Part shown: piece after piece, positions 1-8,914 of the stretch
Numbering within the stretch: position 1 is the stretch's first letter
Layout of the letters: the number at the start of each line of letters is the position of its first letter
Assembly: GCF_016526145.1 (NCBI RefSeq)
Contig: NZ_JADDUE010000017.1
Coordinates: forward strand, 1-64,000
DNA: 64,000 bases
Reading direction: 5' to 3'
Origin: Saccharopolyspora galaxeae
Lineage (GTDB): Bacteria; Actinomycetota; Actinomycetes; Mycobacteriales; Pseudonocardiaceae
Notes under the pieces: model-generated
The model's database searches: none
The model's input: only the letters and a program-made list of their open reading frames with translations
What the model was told of the DNA's origin: nothing
Position numbers and translations under genes: made by a program

Positions 1-2
1 AA

Positions 3-125
3 ACCCAACGCCGCAACGCCTTCGACCCCTGGCTACACACCTACAACCACCACCGCGCCCACACCTCCCTCAACGGCCACACACCAGCCCAACGCATTCA
101 CAACCTCACAGGGCAATACAGGTAG
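3..125 (+). CDS. IS481/IS3-type transposase, C-terminal fragment (cut by window edge)
   Basis: The frame is open from the window edge and ends in TAG. It encodes 40 residues including WLHTYNHHRAHTSLNGHTP, the typical end of the DDE integrase core of IS481/IS3-family transposases (YN..RPH..L.G.TP). Only the tail is visible, so whether the element is intact cannot be judged. The sugar kinase gene begins 99 bp later, so the right end of the insertion sequence must lie between about 126 and 224. The insertion probably separates the kinase from whatever genes once stood upstream of it. The family call is fairly secure; the exact group is not. Confidence 0.75.
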   Translation, partial: TQRRNAFDPWLHTYNHHRAHTSLNGHTPAQRIHNLTGQYR

Positions 126-224
126 CGGAACCTCAGCGGCCTTCTCGCCAGGCTCTGAGGAATTCGGCGCGCGGCGATCCCTACGATTTGCGTGGACGAC
201 CGGGACGAGCGGGAGGAACTGGCC

Positions 225-1715
225 ATGGCTGAGGGCGTGCTGATCGGCATCGACATCGGGACCTCGAGTTCCAAAGGGGTGCTGGTCAGCACCGACGGGC
301 GGATCCTGGCCCGGGCGACCAGGCCGCACGAGACCTCCTACCCGCATCCCGGCTGGGTCGAGCACGACGCGGAATCGGTGTGGTGGGCCGATTTCCGGGC
401 GATCGTTGGCGAGCTGGTGCCCGCCGCGGAAGGCCGCAGCATCGAAGGACTCGGCGTCAGCGGGATCGGGCCGGTGCTGCTGCCCGCCGACGGGGACGGG
501 AATCCGCTGCGCCAAGCGATCCTCTACGGCGTGGACACCCGGGCGACCGCCGAGATCGCCGAACTCACCGAGGAGTTCGGGGCCGACGAGATCCTGCGCC
601 GGGGCGGGTCCGCGCTGACCAGCCAGGCCGTGGGGCCGAAGATCCGGTGGCTGGCCAAGAACGAGCCGGAGGTCTACGCGCGCACCGAGAAGCTGCTGAT
701 GTGCAGCTCCTACCTGGTGCACCGGCTCACCGGGCGGTACGTGCTCGACCACCACTCGGCCAGCCAGTGCGACCCGCTCTACGACTTGGGCGAACGCGCC
801 TGGTCGAAGGAGTGGGCGCAGCGCGTCGCGCCGGACCTGCCGCTGCCGGAGCTGGCCTGGCCCACCGAGGTCGTCGGGCGCGTCGGCGCGGCGGCCGCCG
901 CCGAGACGGGGCTACCGGAAGGGCTGCCGGTCACCGCCGGAACCATCGACGCGTGGGCGGAGGCCACCAGCGCGGGCGTGCGCGAGCCCGGTGACGTGAT
1001 GCTGATGTACGGGACCACGATGTTCTTCGTGCAGGTGCTCACCGACCCGCGGCCGCACCCGGCGTTGTGGGGCACCTGCGGAGTTTTCCCGGGCACCTAC
1101 ACGCTGGCGGCGGGCATGGCGACCTCCGGTGCGGTGACCGATTGGTTGCGGCGGTTCGTGGACGGGGACTTCGGGGAGCTGGTGCAACAGGCGTCCGGCG
1201 CGCCCGCGGGGAGCCGGGGGCTGCTGCTGTTGCCGTACTTCGCCGGTGAGCGGACGCCGATCTTCGACCCGGACGCGCGGGGCGTGCTGATGGGGCTCAC
1301 CACCAGCCACGGGCGTGCCGAGGTGTACCGGGCGGCGCTGGAAGGAATCGGGTACGGCGTGCGGCACAACCTCGAGGCGATGGCCGATGCCGGTGGCCGC
1401 GCCGGGCGACTGGTCGCGGTCGGCGGCGGTACGCAGGGCGGGCTGTGGACGCAGATCGTCTCCGACATCTCCGGGCAGGAGCAGCAGATTCCGAGCGAGA
1501 CCGTGGGCGCGGCGTTCGGCGATGCGCTGATGGCCGGGGTCGGCACGGGCACGGCGGTCAACGAGCGGGAGTGGAACCCAGTGGCGCGCACCGTCCTTCC
1601 CGACCCCTCCGCAACCGAGCGCTACGACGCCTTCTACCGCCACTACCTGGACCTCTACAAGTCCACTGTGGACACCCAGCACTTCCTGGCCGACCAGCAG
1701 CGCGCCGCCGACTGA
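225..1715 (+). CDS. FGGY-family carbohydrate kinase (xylulokinase-like)
   Basis: The 496-residue length is normal for the family. The N-terminal phosphate-binding loop GIDIGTSSSKGVL is at residues 8-20, followed by the conserved HPGWVEHD. The second actin-like domain carries GGGTQGGLWTQI near residue 410. FGGY kinases phosphorylate pentuloses, polyols or related sugars with ATP in the cytoplasm; the substrate cannot be read from sequence. The ATG at 225 is preferred over an upstream in-frame GTG at 192 because GGGAGG lies 9 nt before it. The gene stands alone: a transposase tail is upstream and a convergent gene downstream, with a strong hairpin after the stop. No sugar transporter or isomerase is nearby to suggest the pathway. 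Confidence 0.85.
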   Translation: MAEGVLIGIDIGTSSSKGVLVSTDGRILARATRPHETSYPHPGWVEHDAESVWWADFRAIVGELVPAAEGRSIEGLGVSGIGPVLLPADGDGNPLRQAILYGVDTRATAEIAELTEEFGADEILRRGGSALTSQAVGPKIRWLAKNEPEVYARTEKLLMCSSYLVHRLTGRYVLDHHSASQCDPLYDLGERAWSKEWAQRVAPDLPLPELAWPTEVVGRVGAAAAAETGLPEGLPVTAGTIDAWAEATSAGVREPGDVMLMYGTTMFFVQVLTDPRPHPALWGTCGVFPGTYTLAAGMATSGAVTDWLRRFVDGDFGELVQQASGAPAGSRGLLLLPYFAGERTPIFDPDARGVLMGLTTSHGRAEVYRAALEGIGYGVRHNLEAMADAGGRAGRLVAVGGGTQGGLWTQIVSDISGQEQQIPSETVGAAFGDALMAGVGTGTAVNEREWNPVARTVLPDPSATERYDAFYRHYLDLYKSTVDTQHFLADQQRAAD

Positions 1716-1776
1716 GCGCGCCCGGCCCGGACCGGCGACTCGCTCCGGCGTCGAGTTCGCCGCCGGCCCGGTGAAA

Positions 1777-1817
1777 CTCGGCGTGCACGCGGAACCGCGC
1801 CCCGGGTGCACGCCGAG
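1777..1817. terminator. Bidirectional hairpin terminator between convergent genes
   Basis: A perfect 12-bp inverted repeat (CTCGGCGTGCAC and its complement, at 1777-1788 and 1806-1817) with a 17-nt loop lies between the convergent kinase and epimerase genes. No long T run follows, as is common in high-GC actinomycetes. Confidence 0.7.
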
Positions 1818-1852
1818 GCCACGTTCGCGCGAGCGGCCTCCCCGCTGATCGT

Positions 1853-2884
1853 TCAGCTCGCGGCCGGCCGGAAGCCGTGATCGGCGAGGAAGCGTGCCGT
1901 GACCCGTGCCAGCTCCGCCACGTCCGGCTGGGTCAATCCGAGCGTCGACTCGACGCGGCGAGCTTCGGCGACCGGCAAGTCCTGCGCGGTGAGGAAGGTC
2001 AGCGCTTCGGCGCTGATCCCGGTCCAGCGGTCGAGACCGGCCTGCAGGCTCATCGCGGCCAGCGGGATCGGCACGCGCAGCCGCGGCGTGGCGACACCCA
2101 GCTCGTCCGCGACGATCCGCAGCAGATCGGCCAGCGGCGGGGTGTCGTGCAGCAGCCAGTACTGCCCGCCGGCCGTCTCCGCGAGTTCCGGCGCACCGGC
2201 CAGGAACTTCGCGAGGTGGTCCACCGCGACCAGCGGCAACCGGTGATCACGCACGCCCGGCACGATCGGGAGCCGTCCGCGGTGCAGCGCCTGGACGAGG
2301 TCCGGCCAGCCCCAGAACTGGGAGGTCTGCCCGGTGCGCGAATCCCCGGTCACCGAAGCCGGATGCACCCTGGTCAACGGGACGCCCGTCGCTTCGGCGA
2401 TGTCGCGGACGCGCGCATCGGCCGTGAGTTTGGAGTCGTGGTACCGGCTGGTGGCGAGCTTGCTCGAGCGCCGGTGCTGAAACCCGCTGACCAGCACCAG
2501 CCGATCGAGGCTCGAGCCGGAGGCGGCCAGTTCGGCGACGCGTTCGGAGCCGCGCACGTTGACCTGCCGAGCCTGCTCGGCAGGCAGCCCGAAAGACATC
2601 GCTGCGCCCAGGTGGAAAACCTGGCTCGCAGTGCGGGCGAGCGCGAGGTCAGCGGGGTCCATCCCGAGATCATCACGGGTCAGATCTCCGGCCAGCCCGT
2701 GCAGCAGGTCGCTCCGGCCGCCCCGCGCTTCCACCCATTCCCGCAGTTCCGCCAACCTGTGGCGCCCGTCCGGGTTGTCGCGCAGCAACACCGCCACCCG
2801 TCGGCCGCCGCCGGTCAGCTCGGGCAACAGCCAGCGGCCGATGAACCCGGTGCCGCCGGTGACGAAGGCGTCGATTCGCTTCAT
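1853..2884 (-). CDS. NAD(P)-dependent epimerase/dehydratase (extended SDR)
   Basis: The 343-residue protein has an N-terminal Rossmann motif VTGGTGFIG (residues 8-16) and a YxxxK active-site pair in RYHDSK, both marks of extended short-chain dehydrogenases. The C-terminal half resembles NAD-dependent epimerase or thioester-reductase-like proteins that act on small oxidised substrates. Its ATG overlaps the TGA of the upstream TetR gene by one base (TGATG), so the two are translationally coupled and probably autoregulated together. LmrA/YxaF-type regulators often control detoxification genes, so a role in xenobiotic or antibiotic modification is an inference. The substrate is unknown. Confidence 0.8.
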   Translation of the reverse strand: MKRIDAFVTGGTGFIGRWLLPELTGGGRRVAVLLRDNPDGRHRLAELREWVEARGGRSDLLHGLAGDLTRDDLGMDPADLALARTASQVFHLGAAMSFGLPAEQARQVNVRGSERVAELAASGSSLDRLVLVSGFQHRRSSKLATSRYHDSKLTADARVRDIAEATGVPLTRVHPASVTGDSRTGQTSQFWGWPDLVQALHRGRLPIVPGVRDHRLPLVAVDHLAKFLAGAPELAETAGGQYWLLHDTPPLADLLRIVADELGVATPRLRVPIPLAAMSLQAGLDRWTGISAEALTFLTAQDLPVAEARRVESTLGLTQPDVAELARVTARFLADHGFRPAAS

Positions 2885-3462
2885 CACCGACCCTCCGCCG
2901 CGAGCAGAGCTGCGATGCGGTCCGCGACCTGCCGTAGCGGCGCCACGTCCCGGCGAGTCCGCGCCAGCAGCAGTGCACCCTCCAAAGAGGACAGTACGAG
3001 CACCGCCAGCTCCTCGGCCGCCGCGGTGTCCTCGCCGGATCGCACGAGATGATCGCGGATCGACGCGAGCCACCGGTCGTAGCCCGCCCCGCACGCCGTG
3101 CGAACCGACTCGCTGTCCGCGTCGGCATCGAGCGCGACGGTTGCGATCGGACAGCCGTCGAGGAAGTCCGAATCGGCCAATCGCGCCGCGAGCAGAGCTG
3201 CGAACTCCCGCACGGCCTGCGCCGGATCCGGCGTGCGCGCCAGGATCTCGTCGATGACCCGGCACAGTTCGTCCGCGCCCTGCCCGACCGCCTCGGCCGC
3301 CAACTGGTTCTTGCCGCCGGGGAAGTGGAAGTAGAGCGATCCCTTCGGGGCTCCCGCCTCGGCCAGGACCTGGTTGACCCCGGTCGCGTGGAAGCCCTGC
3401 CTGCCGAACAGTTCGCGTGCCGTCACCAGCACCCGGGCTCGAGTCTCGCCGCGCGTCGCCAT
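2884..3462 (-). CDS. TetR-family transcriptional regulator (LmrA/YxaF-like)
   Basis: The 192-residue protein has an N-terminal helix-turn-helix (about residues 10-55, with GFHATGVNQVLAEAG and PKGSLYFHF). Its ligand domain contains DGCPIATVALD, a signature of the LmrA/YxaF branch of TetR regulators. The start is the ATG at 3462, seven nt downstream of a -10 box TATAGT, which implies a leaderless transcript. An LmrA-type operator sits inside the promoter, so autorepression is very likely. The gene is the first of a two-gene operon with an NAD-dependent epimerase. The inducer is not known; drug-like aromatic compounds are typical ligands in this branch. Confidence 0.88.
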   Translation of the reverse strand: MATRGETRARVLVTARELFGRQGFHATGVNQVLAEAGAPKGSLYFHFPGGKNQLAAEAVGQGADELCRVIDEILARTPDPAQAVREFAALLAARLADSDFLDGCPIATVALDADADSESVRTACGAGYDRWLASIRDHLVRSGEDTAAAEELAVLVLSSLEGALLLARTRRDVAPLRQVADRIAALLAAEGR

Positions 3463-3469
3463 GGGCAAA

Positions 3470-3498
3470 ACTATAGAGACTGGTCTAGTAATTGCCAA
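3470..3498 (-). promoter_or_regulatory. Autoregulated leaderless promoter with embedded TetR operator
   Basis: Read on the minus strand this is TTGGCA, a 17-bp spacer and TATAGT, nearly ideal -35 and -10 boxes, with the tetR ATG seven nt later. The spacer and -10 contain TAGACCAGTCTCTATA (plus-strand 3472-3487), which resembles the operator known for LmrA/YxaF. Repressor bound there would block RNA polymerase directly. Confidence 0.75.
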
Positions 3499-3604
3499 TG
3501 GTGATCGCGACGGACCCAATCGCGACGGGCTCCGCGGGGACGCGGCATCGTGCCGCGCCGGTGAAGCGGTCGTCCAGCTCGGTGTCGGACCAGGCTCGCC
3601 GTGT

Positions 3605-4543
3605 TCAGTTGTCGGTTTGTTCGGTGGGTACCAGGCCGTCCTCCTCCCTGCGGATCGTGTTGAGCTCGCTGCTGCCGTTGCCCGCGTTCTCCGCGAGCGG
3701 CTGCACGGCGCCGCGGAACGACTCGAGCGCGTCGAGTTCGCGGCGGCGGGCGGAGACGAACCGCTGCAGGTGGGTGCTGGAGAGGTTCACCGCCTCGACC
3801 GCGCCGGAGGCCGCGCGCTGCGCGCGGACCGCCTGCGCGCGGACCTGATCGATGTCCTCGGCGATGGTGCGTTCGGTCGCCGCGAACAGCGCCGCCGAGG
3901 CCAGCACGGCGAAACCGGTCGGCCCGCACAGGAAGACCCGCTTGTCCAGCAGCCACGACAGCAGGCTCGGATCGTTGTCCAGCGCGGTGACCACCGCCGC
4001 GTCCGACGGTACGAACATGATCGTGCCGTAGATCGCGTCCGCCCAGCGCTGGTAGCCCTTCCCGGACAACTCGGTGGCGCGGGACCGGATGTTGCGCACG
4101 TGCACCCGCAGCGCATCGCTGCGCTCCTGCGGATCGTCGGTGTCCATCGCCTCGGCCCACACCGCGAGGCTGGCCTTCGCGTCCACCGGGACCTGCCGCC
4201 CGCCGCCGACGGTGAGCACCATGTCCGGCCGCGCGGAGCCGCCGCCGGCGAGGTCGGTCTGCACGCTGAAGTGGATCCCTTCCCGCAGTCCCAGCGACTT
4301 CGCCGTCTCGACCAGCACCTGCTCGCCCAGCTCGCCGCGGCCGGAGATGGACGCGAACGCCACCTCGTAGCGCCGCAGCGCCGCCTGCTGCTCGACCGCG
4401 CGGGCGCGTTCCGCCTCCACCATGCGCATCGCCTCGTCCGCGCGGCGCGCGGAATCGGTGTAGAGCCGCCAGATCAGCAGCAGAGCCGCCGCGCACAGCA
4501 GCATCAGCACGATGACGACGGCGATCAGCACGCCGGTGCCCAT
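3605..4543 (-). CDS. rmuC: RmuC-family DNA recombination protein
   Basis: The 312-residue protein begins with a membrane-spanning helix (about residues 5-25), then a charged helical stretch, then the RmuC nuclease-like domain (VETAKSLGLREG, VPVDAKASLAVW, GYQRWADAIYGTIMFVP). RmuC limits inversions at short inverted repeats; the fold is related to PD-(D/E)XK nucleases. The start at 4543 follows GAGAGGAG at good spacing. It lies divergent from sbcDC, another system that acts on DNA hairpins, which fits a shared repair theme. It is shorter than the E. coli protein (about 475), as is usual in actinobacteria, because the long coiled coil is reduced. Confidence 0.88.
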   Translation of the reverse strand: MGTGVLIAVVIVLMLLCAAALLLIWRLYTDSARRADEAMRMVEAERARAVEQQAALRRYEVAFASISGRGELGEQVLVETAKSLGLREGIHFSVQTDLAGGGSARPDMVLTVGGGRQVPVDAKASLAVWAEAMDTDDPQERSDALRVHVRNIRSRATELSGKGYQRWADAIYGTIMFVPSDAAVVTALDNDPSLLSWLLDKRVFLCGPTGFAVLASAALFAATERTIAEDIDQVRAQAVRAQRAASGAVEAVNLSSTHLQRFVSARRRELDALESFRGAVQPLAENAGNGSSELNTIRREEDGLVPTEQTDN

Positions 4544-4769
4544 CTCGAACTCCTCTCGGCTTGCAGGTGCCACCGATCATTCCGCACCGCACCGACGATC
4601 CGGGCGAGATCGTCCGCGGCATTCCGTGATCGGCCGGTCGCACCCGGTTTCACCTGCGGCGCAACGGAATCCGACACGCCGGGGAGTGTCGGGCGCCGCT
4701 GCGGCCGACACGCCGAAGCGCCCTGGGGGGTCGACGCGGCTGTCGGTGGACGCCGCTAACTTGACCTCC

Positions 4770-5951
4770 ATGCGGCTGCTGCACACCTCCGACTGGCACG
4801 TGGGACGCACGTTCCACGGCCGCGACCTGCTCGCCGAGCAGGAAACGGTGCTGTCCGGGCTCGCCGACCTGGTCGCGGACGAGCACGTCGACGTCGTGGT
4901 CGTGGCCGGCGACCTCTACGACCGCGCGGTGCCCTCCGGTGAAGCCGTGGAGACCTGCGTGCGGGTCCTCGGCCGGTTGCGGGCGGCGGGCGCGCAGCTG
5001 GTGGTCACCCCGGGCAACCACGACTCCGCCGCCCGCGTCGGGGCGTTCGCCGAGTTCGCGGCGGCCGGGGGGCTGCACCTGCGCACCCGCATCTCCGAAC
5101 TGCACCAGCCGGTGCTGATCGACGACGAGCACGGTCCGGTCGCCTGCTACGGAATCCCTTACCTGGAACCGGATCCGGCCAAGCAGGCCCTGAACGCCAC
5201 GGCCGGAGTCGCGGGCGCCTCCGAGGTCGCCGCGCGCGGGCACACCGCCGTGCTCACCGAGGCGATGAACCGCATCCGCGCCGACCTGGCCACCAGAGCG
5301 GGCGGAACGCGTTCGGTGGTGCTCGCGCACGGCTTCGTCACCGGCGGCGACGCCAGCGACTCCGAACGCACCATCGCCGTCGGGGGTGTCGAACAGGTTC
5401 CGGGCTCGGTCTTCGACGGCGTCGACTACGTCGCGCTGGGCCACCTGCACGGGCCGCAGCGACTGGCCGAGCACCTGCGGTATTCCGGCAGCCCGCTGGC
5501 CTACTCGTTCTCCGAGGCGCGGCAACGGAAATCGGTGTGGCTGGTGGACCTGGACGCACCTGGCCTGTCCAATGTGCAGCGCAGGGAGCTGCCGGTGCCG
5601 CGCGAGCTGGGCACCGCCGAAGGCACGTTGGAACAGCTGCTCACCGACCCGGAACACGCCGAGCTGGCGGACCGCTTCCTGTCCGTGACGCTGACCGACG
5701 AGGTCCGGCCGGTGGACGCGATGCGCAGGCTGCAGGAACGCTTCCCGCACGCGGTTCACCTGGAATGGAAACCCGCGGGCGGGCGCGCGACCGCCGAACT
5801 GCACTACTCCGAGGCGGTGCGCGGACGCGACGACGTGGCACTGGCGGACGGCTTCGTCGCCGACTGCCGCGGAGCCGAACCCTCCACGGGCGAACGCTCG
5901 CTGCTGGCCGAAGCGCTGCGCGCGGTGGATGTCGCGGAGGTGCGGGAATGA
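4770..5951 (+). CDS. sbcD: Exonuclease SbcCD subunit D (Mre11-like nuclease)
   Basis: The 393-residue protein is a calcineurin-like phosphoesterase with all metal-binding blocks: HTSDWHVG (residues 5-12), VVAGDLYDR (about 46-54), TPGNHDS (about 84-90) and ALGHLHG (about 222-228). With SbcC it forms the ATP-driven nuclease that opens hairpins and trims double-strand ends. The ATG at 4770 is seven nt after a -10-like TAACTT and lacks a Shine-Dalgarno, so the operon is probably leaderless. The stop overlaps the sbcC start (ATGA). Confidence 0.95.
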   Translation: MRLLHTSDWHVGRTFHGRDLLAEQETVLSGLADLVADEHVDVVVVAGDLYDRAVPSGEAVETCVRVLGRLRAAGAQLVVTPGNHDSAARVGAFAEFAAAGGLHLRTRISELHQPVLIDDEHGPVACYGIPYLEPDPAKQALNATAGVAGASEVAARGHTAVLTEAMNRIRADLATRAGGTRSVVLAHGFVTGGDASDSERTIAVGGVEQVPGSVFDGVDYVALGHLHGPQRLAEHLRYSGSPLAYSFSEARQRKSVWLVDLDAPGLSNVQRRELPVPRELGTAEGTLEQLLTDPEHAELADRFLSVTLTDEVRPVDAMRRLQERFPHAVHLEWKPAGGRATAELHYSEAVRGRDDVALADGFVADCRGAEPSTGERSLLAEALRAVDVAEVRE

Positions 5952-8902
5952 GGCTGCACCGGCTGGAAGTCTCCGCGTTCGGCCCGTACCGCGGCACCGA
6001 ACGGGTCGACTTCGACGCGCTCGGCGCGGACGGGCTGTTCCTGCTGCACGGCGACACCGGCGCGGGCAAGACGAGCCTGCTGGACGCGGTCGCGTTCGCG
6101 CTCTACGGCTCGGTGCCCGGCGTGCGCGACGAAGCCAAGCGGCTGCGCTGCGACACCGCCCCGGACAACCTGGCGACCTCGATCGAGCTGGAGCTGACCG
6201 TGCAGGGCCACCGGCTGCGGATCCAGCGCAGCCCCCAGTACGAGCAGCGCAAACAACGCGGCGAGGGCTACACCACCCGGCAGGCCAAAGCTTCGCTGAC
6301 CTGGCTCGGCGACGTTCCCGGCGGGCAGCCGGCCGAAGGGCTCACCCGCATCCCGGACGTCAACCAGACCGTGCAGCGCCTGCTCGGGATGACCGTGCAC
6401 CAGTTCACGAAGGTGGTGATGCTGCCGCAGGGCGAGTTCGCGAACTTCCTGCGCGCCGAGAACGCCGAGCGGGAACAGCTGCTGGAGAAGCTGTTCGGCA
6501 CCGAGCGCTTCGCCGCGGTGGAGCAGTGGTTCGTGCAACGCAGGCGCGAACGGGGCCGTGTGCTGGAGGCGCACAACCAGCAGGCGCGGGAGGTGCTGGC
6601 GCGGGTCGCCCAGGTCGTAGGACAGGACCCGGAGGACGGCGACGACCAGCGGATCTGGTTGGAGGGCTGGGAGAAGCAGCTGACCGCCGAACTCGACGAG
6701 GCCCGCCGCAACCGCACCGAGCTGGCTCGGCAGCGCGACTCCGCCGAGCAGACGCTGACCGCGCGCCGGGAACTGGCCGACAAAGTGCGCCGAGTGCGCA
6801 ACGCGCGCGCGGAACTGGACGCGCTGGAGCAGCAGCGCGCTGAGCACGATCAGTGGCGCCGCGAGAAGGACGCCGCTGAGCGGGCGTTGTCGGTGCTCAC
6901 CGCGCGCCGCGCCGTCGCCGGCGCGGAGACCGAGTTGCGGCAGTCCGCCGAAGAAGTGCAGGCGGCCGCGGACCGCTGCAGCGGCGTGGACACCGCCGCG
7001 GAGCTGGACCAACTGCGCTCTTCGGCGGCCGCGCAGCGGGAACGGGCCGGTGCGCTGGCAGAGCTCCTTCCCGAGGCGCAGCAACAGGAAACCGACCAGG
7101 CGAAGATCGGCGAGCTCGGCCGCGGCATCGAGTCCGACGAGCAGGCGGCCCAGGAGCTCGCCGACCAGCGCGCTGCGTTGCCGGAACGGATCACCGCGGC
7201 ACGGCAGCGGCTCGACGAGGCCAAGCAGGCCGAAGCCCGCCGCGAGTCCGCGGAGGCGAAGGTCGAGGAACTGGCCGAACTTCTGAGCACGGCCCGCGAA
7301 TTGCCCGCTGCGCAGCGGAATCAGGAGCAGTCGGCGCAATCCGCGCGGCGCGCCTTGGACGAGCACCAGCAGGCGCGGGACCTGCTGCTGGACCTGCGGG
7401 AACGGCGGCTGGCAGGGATGGCCGCGGAGCTCGCGGACGGCTTGGAAACCGGGCAGCCGTGCCCGGTGTGCGGTTCAGCGCAACATCCGGCGCCGCGCGA
7501 AGCCGTCGCCGACCCGGTCGGCGCCGATGACGAGGAACGGGCCCAGCACGCCGAGCAGCAGGCCCAGTCCCGCCGGGAAACCGCGGCGAAAGCCGAGGCC
7601 GACGCGCGCCAGTACTTCGACCGGCTGCGGGAACGGGTAGGCGAGCGCACCGAAGCGGAACTGGCCGCGGAGTCCGCCGCAGCGGCCGAAGACCGTGATG
7701 CGGTGCGCAAACTCGCCGATCAAGCAGCGGCACGCGCCGACGACCTCGCCGAGCTGGAGGGCTCGGCGGAACGGCTCACCGCGCGGCGCTCCGAACTCGA
7801 CGCGAAGATCGCCGCGGCGCGCTCCGAACTCGCCGCTCTCCAGGACACAGTGGACAGACGTGCGGCCAGGCTGGACGAGGCACGCGGCGAGCACGCGGGC
7901 ATCGCCGAGCACCGCGAGCACCTGCTCGACCACGCCGGACGCCTCGAGCGGCTGGTCACGGCCCGCATCGCCCGCGACGAAGCCGAGATCCGCCTCGAGC
8001 GGCAACGCGCAGCGCTGGCCGAAGCCGCCACCGAGGCGGGTTTCGGCGGCGTCGACGAAGCCCTCGCGGCCGAGCGCGACGAAGCGCGCCGCGGCGAGCT
8101 GGCCGAGGGACTGGCCGAAGCCGAGCGGCGCCGCGCCGCCGCCCAATCGGCGCTGAGCAGCGAAGAACTCTTCGGCGTCGACGCGGGTACCGAGGTCGGC
8201 CTGGAAGCCGCTGCCGAAGCCGCCACCACCGCCCGCGAGGCCGCCGAACGCGCCATGGCGACCGAGCAACGCCTGGACCAGCGCCACCGCGACCTCACCG
8301 ACCTGGCGAAACGGTTGCGGAAGGCGTGGGACGAGCTCGGTCCCGCGAAGGCCGAGTACGACGAGCTGGACGCGCTCACCGACGTTGTCAACGGCCGCGG
8401 GCAGAACGCGCGGAAGATGTCGCTGCGCTCGTACGTGCTGGCCGCGCGGCTGGAGGAGGTCGCGATCGCGGGCACCCGCCGGCTGCAGCGGATGAGCGGT
8501 GGGCGTTACTCGTTCGTGCACTCCGACGCAGCCGGAGCGCGCGGCACGCGCGGCGGGCTCGGGCTCGACGTGCTCGACGACTACTCCGGGCGGACGCGGT
8601 CGGCGAAGACGCTCTCCGGCGGGGAGTCGTTCATGGCTTCGCTTTCGCTGGCGCTGGGCCTGGCCGACGTCGTCGCCGGTGAGTCGGGCGGGGCGCTGCT
8701 GGACACCCTGTTCATCGACGAAGGTTTCGGCACGCTCGACGCGAACACCCTTGATCTCGTGATGGACACGCTGGACGAGCTGCGCGCCGGCGGGCGGGTG
8801 ATCGGCTTGGTCTCGCACGTGGACGAGATGCGGCAACGGATCGGGATGCGGCTGCGCATCCGCAAGTCGCGGGAGGGATCGACGATCGAACTCGATGCTT
8901 GA
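5948..8902 (+). CDS. sbcC: Exonuclease SbcCD subunit C (Rad50-like ATPase)
   Basis: The 984-residue SMC/Rad50-type ATPase starts with FGPYRG and Walker A GDTGAGKTS (about residues 34-42). Two long Glu/Ala/Arg-rich coiled coils flank the zinc hook CPVCGS (about residue 504). The signature motif LSGGESFMASL and Walker B DTLFIDEGFGTLD lie near the C-terminus. It dimerises through the hook and opens DNA ends for SbcD. It overlaps sbcD by four bases and ends 12 bp before a convergent glycosylase gene. The length is normal for actinobacteria. Confidence 0.95.
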   Translation: MRLHRLEVSAFGPYRGTERVDFDALGADGLFLLHGDTGAGKTSLLDAVAFALYGSVPGVRDEAKRLRCDTAPDNLATSIELELTVQGHRLRIQRSPQYEQRKQRGEGYTTRQAKASLTWLGDVPGGQPAEGLTRIPDVNQTVQRLLGMTVHQFTKVVMLPQGEFANFLRAENAEREQLLEKLFGTERFAAVEQWFVQRRRERGRVLEAHNQQAREVLARVAQVVGQDPEDGDDQRIWLEGWEKQLTAELDEARRNRTELARQRDSAEQTLTARRELADKVRRVRNARAELDALEQQRAEHDQWRREKDAAERALSVLTARRAVAGAETELRQSAEEVQAAADRCSGVDTAAELDQLRSSAAAQRERAGALAELLPEAQQQETDQAKIGELGRGIESDEQAAQELADQRAALPERITAARQRLDEAKQAEARRESAEAKVEELAELLSTARELPAAQRNQEQSAQSARRALDEHQQARDLLLDLRERRLAGMAAELADGLETGQPCPVCGSAQHPAPREAVADPVGADDEERAQHAEQQAQSRRETAAKAEADARQYFDRLRERVGERTEAELAAESAAAAEDRDAVRKLADQAAARADDLAELEGSAERLTARRSELDAKIAAARSELAALQDTVDRRAARLDEARGEHAGIAEHREHLLDHAGRLERLVTARIARDEAEIRLERQRAALAEAATEAGFGGVDEALAAERDEARRGELAEGLAEAERRRAAAQSALSSEELFGVDAGTEVGLEAAAEAATTAREAAERAMATEQRLDQRHRDLTDLAKRLRKAWDELGPAKAEYDELDALTDVVNGRGQNARKMSLRSYVLAARLEEVAIAGTRRLQRMSGGRYSFVHSDAAGARGTRGGLGLDVLDDYSGRTRSAKTLSGGESFMASLSLALGLADVVAGESGGALLDTLFIDEGFGTLDANTLDLVMDTLDELRAGGRVIGLVSHVDEMRQRIGMRLRIRKSREGSTIELDA

Positions 8903-8914
8903 CCCGCGGAGCGC

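Noticed and set aside
192-224. Upstream GTG start for the FGGY kinase
   Set aside because: The ATG at 225 has a good ribosome binding site and the family homology begins there.
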